Shown piece after piece: positions 21,364 to 32,057 of a stretch of 64,000 bases of DNA; position 1 is the stretch's first letter, and each line of letters starts with the position of its first letter. Position numbers and translations under genes: made by a program. This DNA is from Leishmania martiniquensis (taxonomy: Eukaryota; Euglenozoa; Kinetoplastea; Trypanosomatida; Trypanosomatidae): positions 574,501 to 638,500 of the forward strand of contig NC_090171.1 of assembly GCF_017916325.1 (NCBI RefSeq), in the 5' to 3' direction. Under the pieces are notes generated by a model. It did no database searches. It saw nothing but the letters and a program-made list of their open reading frames with translations, and was not told the origin of the DNA.

Positions 21364-22893
21364 TCACTGCTTCGCAGGCAGAGGAGAAAGGTCTTCGTCG
21401 CCGTCGCCAATGCCCAGGACGTCCTGAATTTTCTCCATCCAGAGGTCGCGCTCCATCTCGCTCTTCGTTTGGAACGACAGACGCTTTCCTGTCTTGAAGG
21501 CGACAGCGAAGACAAAGGAGGCATTGCAACCGGTATACTTCGCGGGCACTGGGAAGGCGTCCTCCAACTCCGTGAAGGGCGTCGAAATGCACTGCTGCTC
21601 CATCGTCTCCTTCGAAATTGCCAAGACCATATCCAACGTTTTGAACTTGGGATTCATGTCAAGGACCGTCTGCCCGTCTGCGAGCTCGGCACGGATGCAC
21701 AGATACCGTTTCTTCCACACCATGTCGCTACTCTGCTTCTTCACGGTGCCTTCGTGAATTGTGAGACCGCCCAGCGCCGTCGTCAGAGGGGTGGCGCCTT
21801 CGAGAATCGTGGTGGATGCGGCCACCGAGCTGCCCGCGCTCTCCTCCATCATGCGCTGGATGTGCCGCTTCTCTGTCACTAGCAGTCGCTTCGTCTCCTG
21901 AATCTGGGTCGAGATTGAGTCACGTAGGCCGCCCTGAAAGGCCGGTTGCGTCTGCACAATCTCCAGAAGGCCGGAAAGAAAGAGCTTACAGATAGGCATG
22001 TTCAGCAGGCGACTGCTCGACGGACGGCGCGACGGGTCACCGCTCAGCAGCGCCGTCACAATATCCCGCATTTCCGGGCTAATGTTGCTAGGGAGAGGGT
22101 CGAAGCGGCCGGCGAGTGTCTTGTGCATGACCTCGTGCATGTTGGCGCCATCGAACGGGCGCTTCAGCGTCAGCAGCTCGTAAAGGAGCACACCAAGCGA
22201 GAACATATCCGCCTTCTTGCTATACGGGCAGCGGCGCCAAATCTCCGGTGCCACATAGTAGGGCGTGCCGCAGAACGTGCGGCCGACATCATCACTCACA
22301 GTGTTTGCATACATCTTACTAAAACCGAAATCGCCAAGCTTCACAAGACCGTTGCTGCACAACAGGATATTGGCGCTCTTGATATCGCGGTGAATCATGT
22401 GCTTTGAATGCACGTGGTGTACAGCCAGGAGCACCTGTAGGAAGAGCAGACCCGCTTCGTGCTCGCGAAACGTGCGGCCTGTACGGGCGCGGCTCTTGAT
22501 CTCTTGGCGGAGATCACCGGCGTTGGCGTAGTCAAGGACCAAGGCAATCATCTGCACAGCTTCTGGGTTGCTAGAGTCGCGCTTGGCTAGGTCCTCGTGG
22601 CACTTAACGATCGAAAAAAAGTTGCAGTTCAGCAGACAGTCCACTTCTGCCTGCGCGCGGTTTTTGTCGGCCTCCGACATGCCCTCCATGTCTACACACT
22701 TGACGGCGAATCCTTCTCCATCAGACACACGCTTCGCACATAGGACTGTTCCAGTAGCACCGGAGCCGAGCACGCGGCTGATCCAGTACTTCTTGTCCTG
22801 CTCACGAGCGGTTGCCTCGTCTTTGGCAAACGTCTCCGGGAAGTTTCGACATACACGGCCAATCATGGCGTCGCCGACGTTACCCCCCGACAT
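21364..22893 (-). CDS. NIMA-related protein kinase with C-terminal PH-like domain (first copy)
   Basis: A 509-residue protein from the ATG at 22893. The kinase domain (about 36-310) is complete: glycine loop GSGATG (43-48), catalytic Lys65, HRDIKSAN (168-175), DFG (188-190) and activation segment TFCGTPYYVAPE (206-217). The LGSG...HRDIKS...GTPYY pattern is that of NEK/Nrk Ser/Thr kinases. The C-terminal part (about 380-495) reads as a PH domain: VKKQSSDMVWKKRYLCI, then strands, closing with a helix containing LWMEKIQDVLG. T. brucei NrkA/NrkB share this NEK-plus-PH layout, so this is probably their relative; NEKs often act at basal bodies and in cell-cycle or differentiation control. A paralogue lies 4.2 kb upstream at 27109-28614. 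All catalytic residues are present, so it should be active. Confidence 0.92.
   Translation of the reverse strand: MSGGNVGDAMIGRVCRNFPETFAKDEATAREQDKKYWISRVLGSGATGTVLCAKRVSDGEGFAVKCVDMEGMSEADKNRAQAEVDCLLNCNFFSIVKCHEDLAKRDSSNPEAVQMIALVLDYANAGDLRQEIKSRARTGRTFREHEAGLLFLQVLLAVHHVHSKHMIHRDIKSANILLCSNGLVKLGDFGFSKMYANTVSDDVGRTFCGTPYYVAPEIWRRCPYSKKADMFSLGVLLYELLTLKRPFDGANMHEVMHKTLAGRFDPLPSNISPEMRDIVTALLSGDPSRRPSSSRLLNMPICKLFLSGLLEIVQTQPAFQGGLRDSISTQIQETKRLLVTEKRHIQRMMEESAGSSVAASTTILEGATPLTTALGGLTIHEGTVKKQSSDMVWKKRYLCIRAELADGQTVLDMNPKFKTLDMVLAISKETMEQQCISTPFTELEDAFPVPAKYTGCNASFVFAVAFKTGKRLSFQTKSEMERDLWMEKIQDVLGIGDGDEDLSPLPAKQ
22146..22299 (-). other. Block identical to the second kinase gene (probable conversion tract)
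   Basis: These 154 bp match 27852-28005 base for base, including third codon positions, and encode about residues 199-250 (activation loop to the KRPFDG segment). Immediately outside, the two genes differ at many silent and replacement sites. A second identical run of about 55 bp (around the HRDIKSANILL coding segment) lies a short distance to the right. Confidence 0.85.
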
Positions 22894-24704
22894 GCTTTCC
22901 CGTCGCTTCTTTCCTCACAACTCAGAAGAAGCGTCGGAAGAGGAGGAGCCAAGACGCCTCAAGCGAAAGCCTACAGGGGTGCGCGGAAGAGGCTCACCAA
23001 GCCAGAATCAGGCTGGCGAGAACGCGGCAGGAGGCTGAGGAGGAGGAGAGGGGGAGGAAACAAAGACTACGAAAAAAAGCCGGTGCTTTTCGTTTTTCTG
23101 TGTGCTCTGCGCGTAATTCAGAGCCGGAGATAAGAGCGGGACAAGAGAGAGCGTAGGCGGCGCAGAAGAGGAGAAAAAAGCAAAGCGACAACTGCAGAGT
23201 ATCGAAGAGTGCTCGCTAACGGAAGCGCGAATGTTCTTTTTTCGTTTCTCTCTCGCTTCTTCGCTGATTCAGGAAAGCGACGGACGAGCGCAATCACCAA
23301 GACAGAGACAGACACACGGGAAAAGGGTGAATGGAAGAATTGAGCGAACACGACGTGGATGGTGGGAGGGAGGGAGGAAGTGTGTCTGTGTGTGAGAAAG
23401 CGTCTCTGCAGCGAGCGGAATGGTGAATCAGCAGATGATGCTCTCTTCTCAAGACGTTTGTCAGCCTCTTCTCTACCGTGCGCCCAATATCGTATGTTCT
23501 CTTTCGGGTGGATGCTTGCTGAAGATGTCGCAAAGGAGAGTGAAGCGGAGCGCGGCGAGGGCAAAGGAGAGCGTGCGAGGGATGGGATGAGAGGAGGCGA
23601 GAAGGAAGCCGGCGGGGAAAGGGTCGATGCCATCGTCGTTGTCCCAGCGAGACGAGGCCCTTTCGGTTTTGCTTTGAGCGATTGATGGCGTGCAGAGCTG
23701 CCATCGCCGTAATGCACAGAGACGCAGAGTGAAGGAGAGAGGGCGAGCGCGCCAAGGATCGATGTGGAGAAGAGATTCATGTCGGACCTCAGCGTGGTGC
23801 GTAAGGCCCCTTCGGCCCTGAAGATTCCTTTATGTTCGCTTATGATTGGAGCCTTTTTTTTGATTGCCAAGCCTACCCTTGCCAGCGGCGTCGTTGAGTC
23901 CCCTTCCGGCTACCTCGGCACGAGTGCCACTGTGAGCTGGTGTGCAGCTTCACCCTCCCTCAACGCGCAGCGAAGCCGCACGGGTGCGACACGACCTCTG
24001 CAACGACGCAAGTCAAAACACACGTATGCACGTGCAGAACGCGCGGTGAATGGGCAGTTCACAGCGTCGTTTCACTCGAGCCAACTGCCTTGCACTGGGC
24101 CGCCAGCATCTTCTTTTCAACAGGTGAGGAGGCGCAAGGAAAAGAAAAAGATCCAAAGACTTCTGCCCGCACAGCACACACCAAGTCGTATGCATGCGCT
24201 GCCCAACGCAGCACAGCGCCAATGCACACGCACAGCTTTAGGAGAAGCTTTAAAGGAGAAAAAAACACAGAATACACTGAGAGAGAGTGGGCGTGAAATC
24301 GATCCAGCAGGAAAGGCTGCCAGGGTCGCACATCATTCTGTGGCCGGAACTTTTCGACGCCAAGAGCAAAGGAAAAAGATCTCTGCCTTCATGCGGGATA
24401 ACAGCCACAGCACCACACACCAGCGCAGGCAAAAAGGAACAGACAAACATAAGAAGAAATAGGCACCACCATTCATACGGTACGCACTGTAAAGAATGGA
24501 CGGAAATGTGAAAGGGGTCCACATAAAAAAAATTACTGTCGAGTGGCAACAGGAGAGGTGAGACGGAGACAGTAGTAAAAACAACGACATACGTAGACCT
24601 TCAAAAGAAAAAAAAAGAGCGGCGTGCGGCGAGCACGCCGATGAAAAACAGCGAGAAAAAACCACCGCTCACCCACTTTGACGGGCAACTCGGGAGGGTA
24701 GCGG

Positions 24705-24765
24705 GTACATATACACATACGTATATATATATATGCACATGTATGTATACATATATATGTGAAAT
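24705..24765. repeat. AT-rich imperfect palindrome
   Basis: Alternating AT/TA runs separated by gcacatgtatg give two mutually complementary arms (around 24717-24733 and 24745-24762). The patch could extrude as a hairpin or act as an AT-rich UTR element. No function can be read from it. Confidence 0.6.
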
Positions 24766-25464
24766 ACATGTGAGTGGAGGGAAGAGGGGTGAGATGCATG
24801 AAGGGGGCCAACGAGCAAGAGCGTAAAAAAAGCGCTGGAGAGAGTAATATCCCGGGAGCCTCGGCATCGCGTACAGTGCGCCTGCGCTTCCGAACATGAC
24901 CCTTCTCTCTTACCCTACCCTTCTACTCCGAACACCGCTCCTCAGTACATGATCAATGCTCCAGAGAGACACAGCCACCTCCGCGATAAACGTTGGACAC
25001 GCCAGTAGGGCGACCGAAAGGGGACCAAGAGAGCTGCGCCTACAAACACTCCCACCACCTACAAAAAAAAACGAATAAAAAACCTGCGAGGACAAGACTG
25101 AATCAACCTTCCAGCTGCACGGCACCGTCTACACATTCCTGACGCTGGCACCCTTTTTTTCTTCGTGCCGCATGCACGCACGAGCGAAAAATCGCCTTTC
25201 CTTTCAATCCACCACAATTGAAAAGAAGGAGCGAATGGAGCGCCCCATCGGTACGAGGGCAAATGAAAAGCCCTCTGACGCGCACAGCGCTCCTGCACAC
25301 CACGCCAAGACGCAACGCAAAGACTTTCGTACAGCCGACAAACAGCAGAGACGCACACCCCCAAAAAAGAGTGCGAGAACGCTCGCTGCATCTTCGTCAC
25401 AGAGTCAAGTCACCCATTCATAACTCCATCGCGCTAACGCACCCCCCTCCACAGACACACACTT

Positions 25465-26017
25465 GCACACGTCCACAGCTCACCTGCCTCGCCTCTGCAC
25501 CACGGCTTAGTCTTGTGCGAGGACGACGAGCCGTCCCTGCCGCTGCGCCGGACCGCGTGTCGTGCCGGCGCCTCCCGCCCGTCCCCGTCTCCTCCTCGCG
25601 CACGACCCGGCGCCAGCGACGCCAGACGGGCACGGGTGCACCGCATGCCCTGGTCCGCAAGCGTCGCGTCCGCGGCCCCCCACCACCACCGCGCACGCGG
25701 CCGCGCGCGACATGCACACGGTAGGGGGCGGTGGCATCGCCGCGCCGCGGATGTGCACAGGGAGAAGGCCGCCCCGGCGCCACGTACGGGGTGCCGCGAG
25801 AGGCACCCGACAGGGGAGAGGGGGGGAAGGGGGGGCGCCAACACCGCGCGAGTGCCATGCACGCAATCAGATCGCCGAGGGAAGCGAGGTGTGCGTCCCA
25901 TCTCGCGAGTGCCTCGCGTCAGGCACAGCACATCCGGCCCCGCGCCCTGCCAGACACCACAATGCAAGCGGCGTCGGCGGCGGCACACCATCCCTACTTC
26001 ATCTGGCCGCTGCCGGT
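25465..26017 (+). repeat. Dispersed repeat R2, copy B (553 bp, right end missing)
   Basis: It matches R2-A and R2-C from gcacacgtccacagct to ctgccggt, where similarity stops abruptly; the last 62 bp of the other copies are absent. It has one base difference seen near the left end. It lies in the spacer between the paired kinase genes. Confidence 0.92.
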
Positions 26018-27108
26018 GAAGAGCAGTTCATCTCTGGCTGTCGCACGAGTGGATGCGCGTGCACGGGTGTGTCATGTAGCGGAGTTTCCTGCGCCAATGA
26101 AAGGTGAACGCGCCCGGAGATCAAGAGAGGGGCGGGGAAGAGACGCTCGAAAAAAAAAAAGGAATCCGAAAGAAGAAAAAAAAGGATGCAGTGCTGTACA
26201 CATGAGCGCACGAGCACCTAACGCCCCGCATGTGCGTGCGCAGGAAGGCAGCTCAGCAGGGGCGCGGTCGATGCCGTGACTCCTACCGCGAGAACGGCGT
26301 GAAGTGAGAAACGGATGCATAACACACAGAGACACACACATGTGCAAGACAAGGGGGGAGGGGAGCGCCGAACGGGCAACGTGATTGGCTTGGAAAACAA
26401 ACGCAGTCGATTCCAACTCTTTCCAGAGGAAACTCGGCTCTTCGATAGTACTGCGCTTTCAAAAGAGAGGTTTCGGTAAATCGAAGAGCCACACAACCTC
26501 CTTATTACGCGCTCCTGATAATGCCGACATACTCCCGCCATCTAACCCCCTCCCCGCCCTTGCGCGGCAGCGATATGTTCGGTAAATTAGTGCCGTGCGC
26601 ATTTCTAGAAAAGAGCTGAGTCAGAGTGGAGGGTTGGGCGAGGGGAAGGGCGCGCCCAGGGGGCAAAGGAGCAGGAGAAGGAGGAGCGGAGGGAGGGAGG
26701 GGCAGCCTTAGCGTTGATGGCCTTTGGGGTGCGTTGACGCAGCAGGCAGGAATGAAGAGTTAAGAAAAGGTATTGCGGGATGAAGAATCTCCGAGCGGGA
26801 GTGTAGGTTACGAGAGAGACAAGCGAATGAGATACCACACACACATACACACACACATGCGCACACGGATATGCAGTCTCGCTCTCTCCCTAACTGAGTG
26901 GTGTCGCGACAACATAAAGCCCAAATGTCGAAGGAAAGGAGCAACGAAAAAGGAGCACAAAGGCACGTACGGATCGTCTTGGATTAGCACCGGGGCTCGA
27001 TAGACTGCTCGAGGAAAAGCTGAGCAGTCCTTCATGAAAGCTCGACCGCTCTCGGGGTCCCCATGCGCGCGGCAAGTCCGTACTGACGCCTCTTCACCGC
27101 TGCGTGAC

Positions 27109-28614
27109 TCAGTCATCCTCGTCCCCAACGCCAAGAAAGCTTTGAATCGCATGCATCCAGTCATCGCGGCTCCTGCTGTCCTCCGCATCGAACAAAATAC
27201 GTCGGCCGTTCTTGAAGACAACGGCAAAAGCGTGCGCAGCATCTGTGCCGGTGTACTTCCCAATGACCGGAAAGACATCCTCCAGGTCTGCAAAGGGGGT
27301 CGAGAGGCACTGCTGCTCCAGTGTGTCTTGTGACACCGCCTGCACTAGCTCGAGCGACACCAGACAGGACGCCACGTCGCCTTTCAGCGTGCGTCCCTTC
27401 TCTACCTCACCATAGATACAGACATAGCGACGTTTCCAGCTAAGGTCACTGCTCTGCTTCATCAATCTCCCTCCGTACAAGATGAAGCCGATGCAGTCAG
27501 GCGAGTCGCTCAACGAAACCTTGACAGTCGTCCGCATAACATCCTCCATCGACAGTAGTGTGCGGCGGCGGTCTACTTGCAGCTCTTCCTTTGTCTGCTT
27601 CAGCTGCCGTGTAATCGTCGTTTCTTCCTCGACGGAAAAACCGCCCGCCTCGCCGCTTTGAACGATTTCCTGCACAACGGAAATGTACAGCTTACACGTG
27701 GGCGTGTTCAACAGCGTCTTGCTCGACGGCCGCTTTTTAGGCTCGCGCTGCAGCAGCGCCGTCACGATCGCCTGCATCTCCGAGCTGATAGTGTCCGGCA
27801 GGGGATCGTAGCGGCCGGCGAGTGTCTTGTGCATGACTTCCTCGATGTCCTCGCCATCGAACGGGCGCTTCAGCGTCAGCAGCTCGTAAAGGAGCACACC
27901 AAGCGAGAACATATCCGCCTTCTTGCTATACGGGCAGCGGCGCCAAATCTCCGGTGCCACATAGTAGGGCGTGCCGCAGAACGTGCGGCCGACATCATCA
28001 CTCACGGTAGCGGCGTAGTGCTTACTGAAGCCAAAATCACCGAGCTTCGCGAGACCGTTGCTGCACAACAGGATATTGGCGCTCTTGATATCGCGGTGAA
28101 TCATGCGCTTTGAATGCACGTGGTGTACGGCCAGCAGTATCTGGATAAAGAGAAGACCCGCTTCATGCTCCGCGAAGGGGCGCTTGGTCTTGCTTCGGTT
28201 TCGGATCTCGTGGCGGAGATCACCGGCGTTGGCGTAGTCTAGCACCATCGCCATCATGGAGACACTCTCCGGATTCCTCTCGTCACTGTGGACAAAGTCC
28301 TCGTGGCACTTGACGATCGAGAAGTAGTTGCAGCTGAGCAGGCAGCACACCTCACCAGACGCGCGCATGATCTCCTGCGACGTGAAGCCCTCCACGTCCA
28401 TAACCTTGACCGCAAACGGGTGGTCATCGCGCACGCGACGAGCGTAGAGAACGGTGCCAGAGCTTCCAGACCCCAGCACAACGTCCAAGTAATATCGGAA
28501 GGGAGGCGATTGGCTACTTTCCGCCGTGTCTTTTTCGTCCTCCGTCTCGACACCAAAGGTGGAAGGAAATGCGCTGCACACCTTCCTGATCAGTGCATCG
28601 CTGGGCGCCGCCAT
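27109..28614 (-). CDS. NIMA-related protein kinase with C-terminal PH-like domain (second copy)
   Basis: A 501-residue paralogue of the kinase at 21364-22893, from the ATG at 28614. Glycine loop GSGSSG (48-53), catalytic Lys70, HRDIKSAN (173-180), DFG (193-195) and TFCGTPYYVAPE (211-222) are all intact. The PH-like region begins near MKQSSDLSWKRRYVCIYG and ends with a helix containing DDWMHAIQSFLGVGDEDD. N-termini and PH regions differ much more between the copies than the kinase lobes do. Same orientation and the same putative transcript as the first copy, but separated by a long spacer. A related NrkA/NrkB-type role is likely; separate functions for the two copies are possible because the linker and PH sequences have diverged. 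Confidence 0.92.
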   Translation of the reverse strand: MAAPSDALIRKVCSAFPSTFGVETEDEKDTAESSQSPPFRYYLDVVLGSGSSGTVLYARRVRDDHPFAVKVMDVEGFTSQEIMRASGEVCCLLSCNYFSIVKCHEDFVHSDERNPESVSMMAMVLDYANAGDLRHEIRNRSKTKRPFAEHEAGLLFIQILLAVHHVHSKRMIHRDIKSANILLCSNGLAKLGDFGFSKHYAATVSDDVGRTFCGTPYYVAPEIWRRCPYSKKADMFSLGVLLYELLTLKRPFDGEDIEEVMHKTLAGRYDPLPDTISSEMQAIVTALLQREPKKRPSSKTLLNTPTCKLYISVVQEIVQSGEAGGFSVEEETTITRQLKQTKEELQVDRRRTLLSMEDVMRTTVKVSLSDSPDCIGFILYGGRLMKQSSDLSWKRRYVCIYGEVEKGRTLKGDVASCLVSLELVQAVSQDTLEQQCLSTPFADLEDVFPVIGKYTGTDAAHAFAVVFKNGRRILFDAEDSRSRDDWMHAIQSFLGVGDEDD

Positions 28615-31388
28615 CCGGCCCCTTCACTTGTTGGTGCGTGCCTGCTGTACTCACTTAAAGGTAGTGCCACCCGACCGATGCGTGACTTCCGCAGGGGGCA
28701 ATGAGGTGCGGAGCCAGTTTCGCTGTCGCGACTTCCTTCACCGTTGTCCCCTTGGATTCCTCCTTCGCCGCCCCCTCACCCACACTTATACACACCTCGC
28801 CCTCGCCCCTCACCCGAGTGCCACGGAGAAGTCCAGAAAAGTGTTCCGTGTCGGGGGCCGGGGGATGAACAACGACAAAAGAGGCGAAAAAAAAGAGGAA
28901 AACGCAGAAGCGAATCGAGATGCTGACCCGGCCGCTCCCTCGGTGTGTGCACACAGTGCTAATAAGCGGAAGCAGTCGGGAGAAACAAAGAAGCCTGCAA
29001 CCCTGCTGCACGTGCGTTTGCGGAAGAGGCGAAGGGAAGTAGAAGTGAGGCTGAAGGCGAAGTCCGTATAGGTCGGCTGCTCGCGATGCTCCCCCCGCAC
29101 TTGGATGGTGAAACATGAAGAGGTAGTCGCGCAGGTGAATCAGAAACGTGCAGGCACTCACTCGACCGCTGATTCGGTCCCCTTTTGAAGAATGTGGACC
29201 GAAGCCGAGCGAAGGACAAGAGAGAGAGGCAAATGGACCTCGGGTGGTCACACAAGAGATCGCCCAATATGATACAGAGAGCTGTTCGGGGTGTGCGTGC
29301 GTAATGGCGCAGACCAAAGATCGATATGAGGTATAAATGGCGCATGTGCACAAAGGGAGAGAGAGGGGGGGTTGGCAAGGAAGATGATTAGCGATAAACA
29401 TTCAGAGCACTCTGAAAACGAGGTCGCCACGAGAGCAGACTCGCAAAAGACCCCCTAAGGAGAAATTAAAAAAAAAACGGTGCGACTCATACCCAGCCGA
29501 CGGGAGAGAAAAGGAAAGTAGTCATAAGAGAGGAGAGGAGGGGCGCTCATTTGTGCTTGCACCCGCGCCCGCCAGGAAGCAGATGTGAAGAAGACGCGGC
29601 AGGACCTGCACCGCCATCTCCACTCTACACTCTTGTGCAATACCTCTTCTATGTGCCTCTGTTTTACTGCTATTATTATCGTTTGCTTTTGTAAAGGGAG
29701 GGGGGCACACCGCTACAAGACATGGACGCGGGAGCACCTAGAAGAAGACTGAGAGCGCGCGGCACACGCAGAGACGCATAGGCGCTTCCGTGGGGTCACT
29801 CTGCATATATATCCACGTGCACGTGTACCTGTGCACCTATGCGATACGAGAAGGAATGCCCTCGTCGCTGCGGCATCGACCGTATGGCGGCAAAATATAA
29901 GAAAAACGGAACACACGTGCCTCTTGGCGAACGCCGTCGCTGAAGGGGCAGAGGTGGGGGGGGTCGGAGAAGGGGGGAGAAGCGGCGATTAGGTCGGGCC
30001 TACAGAAGGATGGAAGAGAATCTGGAAGTCAAGAGGACCCAGAAGACTCGTGGACGGACGAGCCGGAAAGGAAGCCGGCGTATGAGTAAGAAGGGAAATG
30101 ATAAGAGGCACCCGTCTCCGTGTGCATTGCGGCATGGCACGCTGTGCGCAATTTCTCGAGTCTAGCGCACCAAGTCAAGAAGCGCGTCGCGCGATGGTGC
30201 CACCGACTGCTCGTTTTCAGCGCATCGAGAACATAAAGTCAGAAAAAAAGTCAGCACGAGTGGGGAGTCTCGAACAGAAAATAAAGCTGAGGGGAAGCAA
30301 AGGCGCTTGACGTGGAGCCACCTTATCTTCCTCTGCGCCACCGCCATCGATCCCTTTCCCTCTACCGAAGAGGTGGACACGTGCGCAACGGTATTATTTA
30401 CTCTCTCGCTCCTCTTGCTTACCTTCTCTGATGCGTATGGCGACGTCATCAATAGTTTCGGTGCCTCGCCCATCATCCTTCCATACACACGTAGACGTAG
30501 GCAGAAGAATATACAACGGTGATAGCGCCGCCACAGAGAAAGAGAGCAGAAAAATAGAGCCGTCACCATACGGCGGAGTTGCTGTTGAATGCCCCCCGCC
30601 CTCTTTCGAGTCCCCTTCTCCGCGACGCCATCTACAAAACTAAGCACACAGAGACGCAAATAGGGGAAAAAAGGTGCAGCCGATGAATGGGCACGACGCC
30701 CACGGCTGCAAAGAGTAGCGAGCCACGCTCACGGCACAGAAGGAAGCCCCCTTCGGCGCATCACACCGTGACAACAGCAACGGAACCGGAGATGAAGGAT
30801 GTACCCCGCGCACGCAAGGGGTGAGATATAGAGAGAGAGAGCTTTGAAAATAATCCACAAACACAGAACGCAGCAAGTGTGAGAGATGGATAGAAGGCGA
30901 TGCAAGTGATGAAGCAGAGTACCAGAGAAAAAGGCGAGCATCCCCCCACACACAACGCACACACCCATACACGAATCGATGGATGCAACGAGACAACGGG
31001 CAGGATTGACATACCTGAGAAACAATGAAGTAAAAACAAGAAAAAAAGATGTGCCGTAGGTCAGCAATTGCGGCTCGGCTATACGCAGAGACTCAGATAA
31101 GCAGAAGGGCCCTCAATCATCACAGCGACAAAAAAACGGCCACGTTGAACGCACGCATAAAAAAAATTACACCTGAAGTGGTGCCACCTCATGCCAAGCG
31201 CAAAGAGACCCCGCCTGTAAGCCATCGACGACAAATGTGCACCCGCTCACGCCCACTATGGTCAAAGCTGCCCAGAAAAAAAAGGTCACGTCCAGACATC
31301 CGCGCAGACATCGACGCTCTGCAGCGAAAACAGCATGATTTAAAACCAAACCTTATCAGAGTCCCCAGGGAAAGAGCGGGGGGAGTTG

Positions 31389-31657
31389 GCGCCCGTGCAC
31401 TCGCTGCCGACCATGCCGGTGGCACAGGCGGGCTCTCTGCTGCGGATCGCTCAGCCAACACGCCGTCCACAGCCTAGCCGCCCACGTCAGCAGCGCGATA
31501 CATCGCTCTGGCTACCCCACTCTCCTGCCCCTCCCCTCTTCCGATAGAGAGTGTGGAGGCACGGAGCACCTCGAGACACCGCGCAATGTGGTGGCACTTC
31601 GGCCGTCTGTAGGAGATGTACAGCACAGCAGAGAGAGGAGAATGTCGCAAGGCTGCC
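31389..31657 (+). repeat. Dispersed repeat R1, copy 3 (internally deleted, with extension)
   Basis: It starts like the full copies (gcgcccgtgcactcgctgcc) and then jumps directly to the segment gaccatgccggtgg, 239 bp further along in full copies. The junction falls on cgctgcc, which occurs at both ends of the missing piece. The remaining core (31389-31585, 197 bp) otherwise matches, sharing the variant ggctacccc with copy 4. To the right, 31586-31657 matches the copy 1 extension with several mismatches and runs into the gene relic. Confidence 0.9.
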
Positions 31658-32057
31658 TCGCCGTAGGGCACTCGGATATCCGCCATGGGCGACAGGAATC
31701 GCAGGAGTCGAGAGTACTTTTCATGTTGCAGCCTGATGCGCTCTGGCATGTAGGCCCTTATGCGCGGGTTGAAGTCGATGCAGTGTTTCCAACGGCCACC
31801 TTTGGCTTGCTGCTGTAGCGCTTTCCTTCGCATTCCTTCCTCCGAAGTTCTCAGGAATAAAGCGGAAACGGCTCCGTGGATAGCGCAGATAAACCTGGAT
31901 CAACCAGTCCCTCCCAGCGCTAGGCCCGATAGCCGACGGATCGCCAGGGCACCGCTCCAAGCATTCCTCCGCAGCGGTAGTGCGCACGATGCTGGCGGGG
32001 GCGGTTCACCAAAAGCAACCGAAAAGCAGGGCGATGGCACCCACTTAGTAAGCCCAT
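31640..32057 (-). pseudogene. Possible decayed gene for a small mitochondrial-type protein
   Basis: From an ATG at 32057 the minus strand reads MGLLSGCHRPAFRLLLVNRP, a good mitochondrial leader, but the frame closes at a TAG after about 45 codons. Coding-like, high-GC3 sequence continues in a second frame (GRDWLIQVYLRYPRSRFRF around 31870-31910) and then in a third (WKHCIDFNPRIRAYMPERIR, 31720-31835), which finally runs into repeat R1-3. Two frame changes in about 200 bp and a 3' end inside a repeat suggest a relic. The last piece alone is an ATG-initiated 119-codon frame (31474-31833), so a small live gene cannot be ruled out. Family not recognised. Confidence 0.4.

Larger units (their letters stand above)
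22894..27108. other. 4.2-kb spacer between the two kinase genes, with repeat R2-B
   Basis: No credible gene seen. It holds R2-B (25465-26017), an AT-rich palindromic patch (24705-24765), short A-runs (24530-24640, 25060-25080, 26150-26180), and purine-rich plus-strand blocks at 23030-23200 and 26600-26710 that are pyrimidine tracts on the transcribed strand and may direct trans-splicing and polyadenylation. Confidence 0.6.

Noticed and set aside
23118..23870. A 250-codon minus-strand frame upstream of the first kinase
   Set aside because: Ser/Leu/Arg-rich with pyrimidine-tract-derived runs and no conserved-looking block. Best explained as translated spacer.
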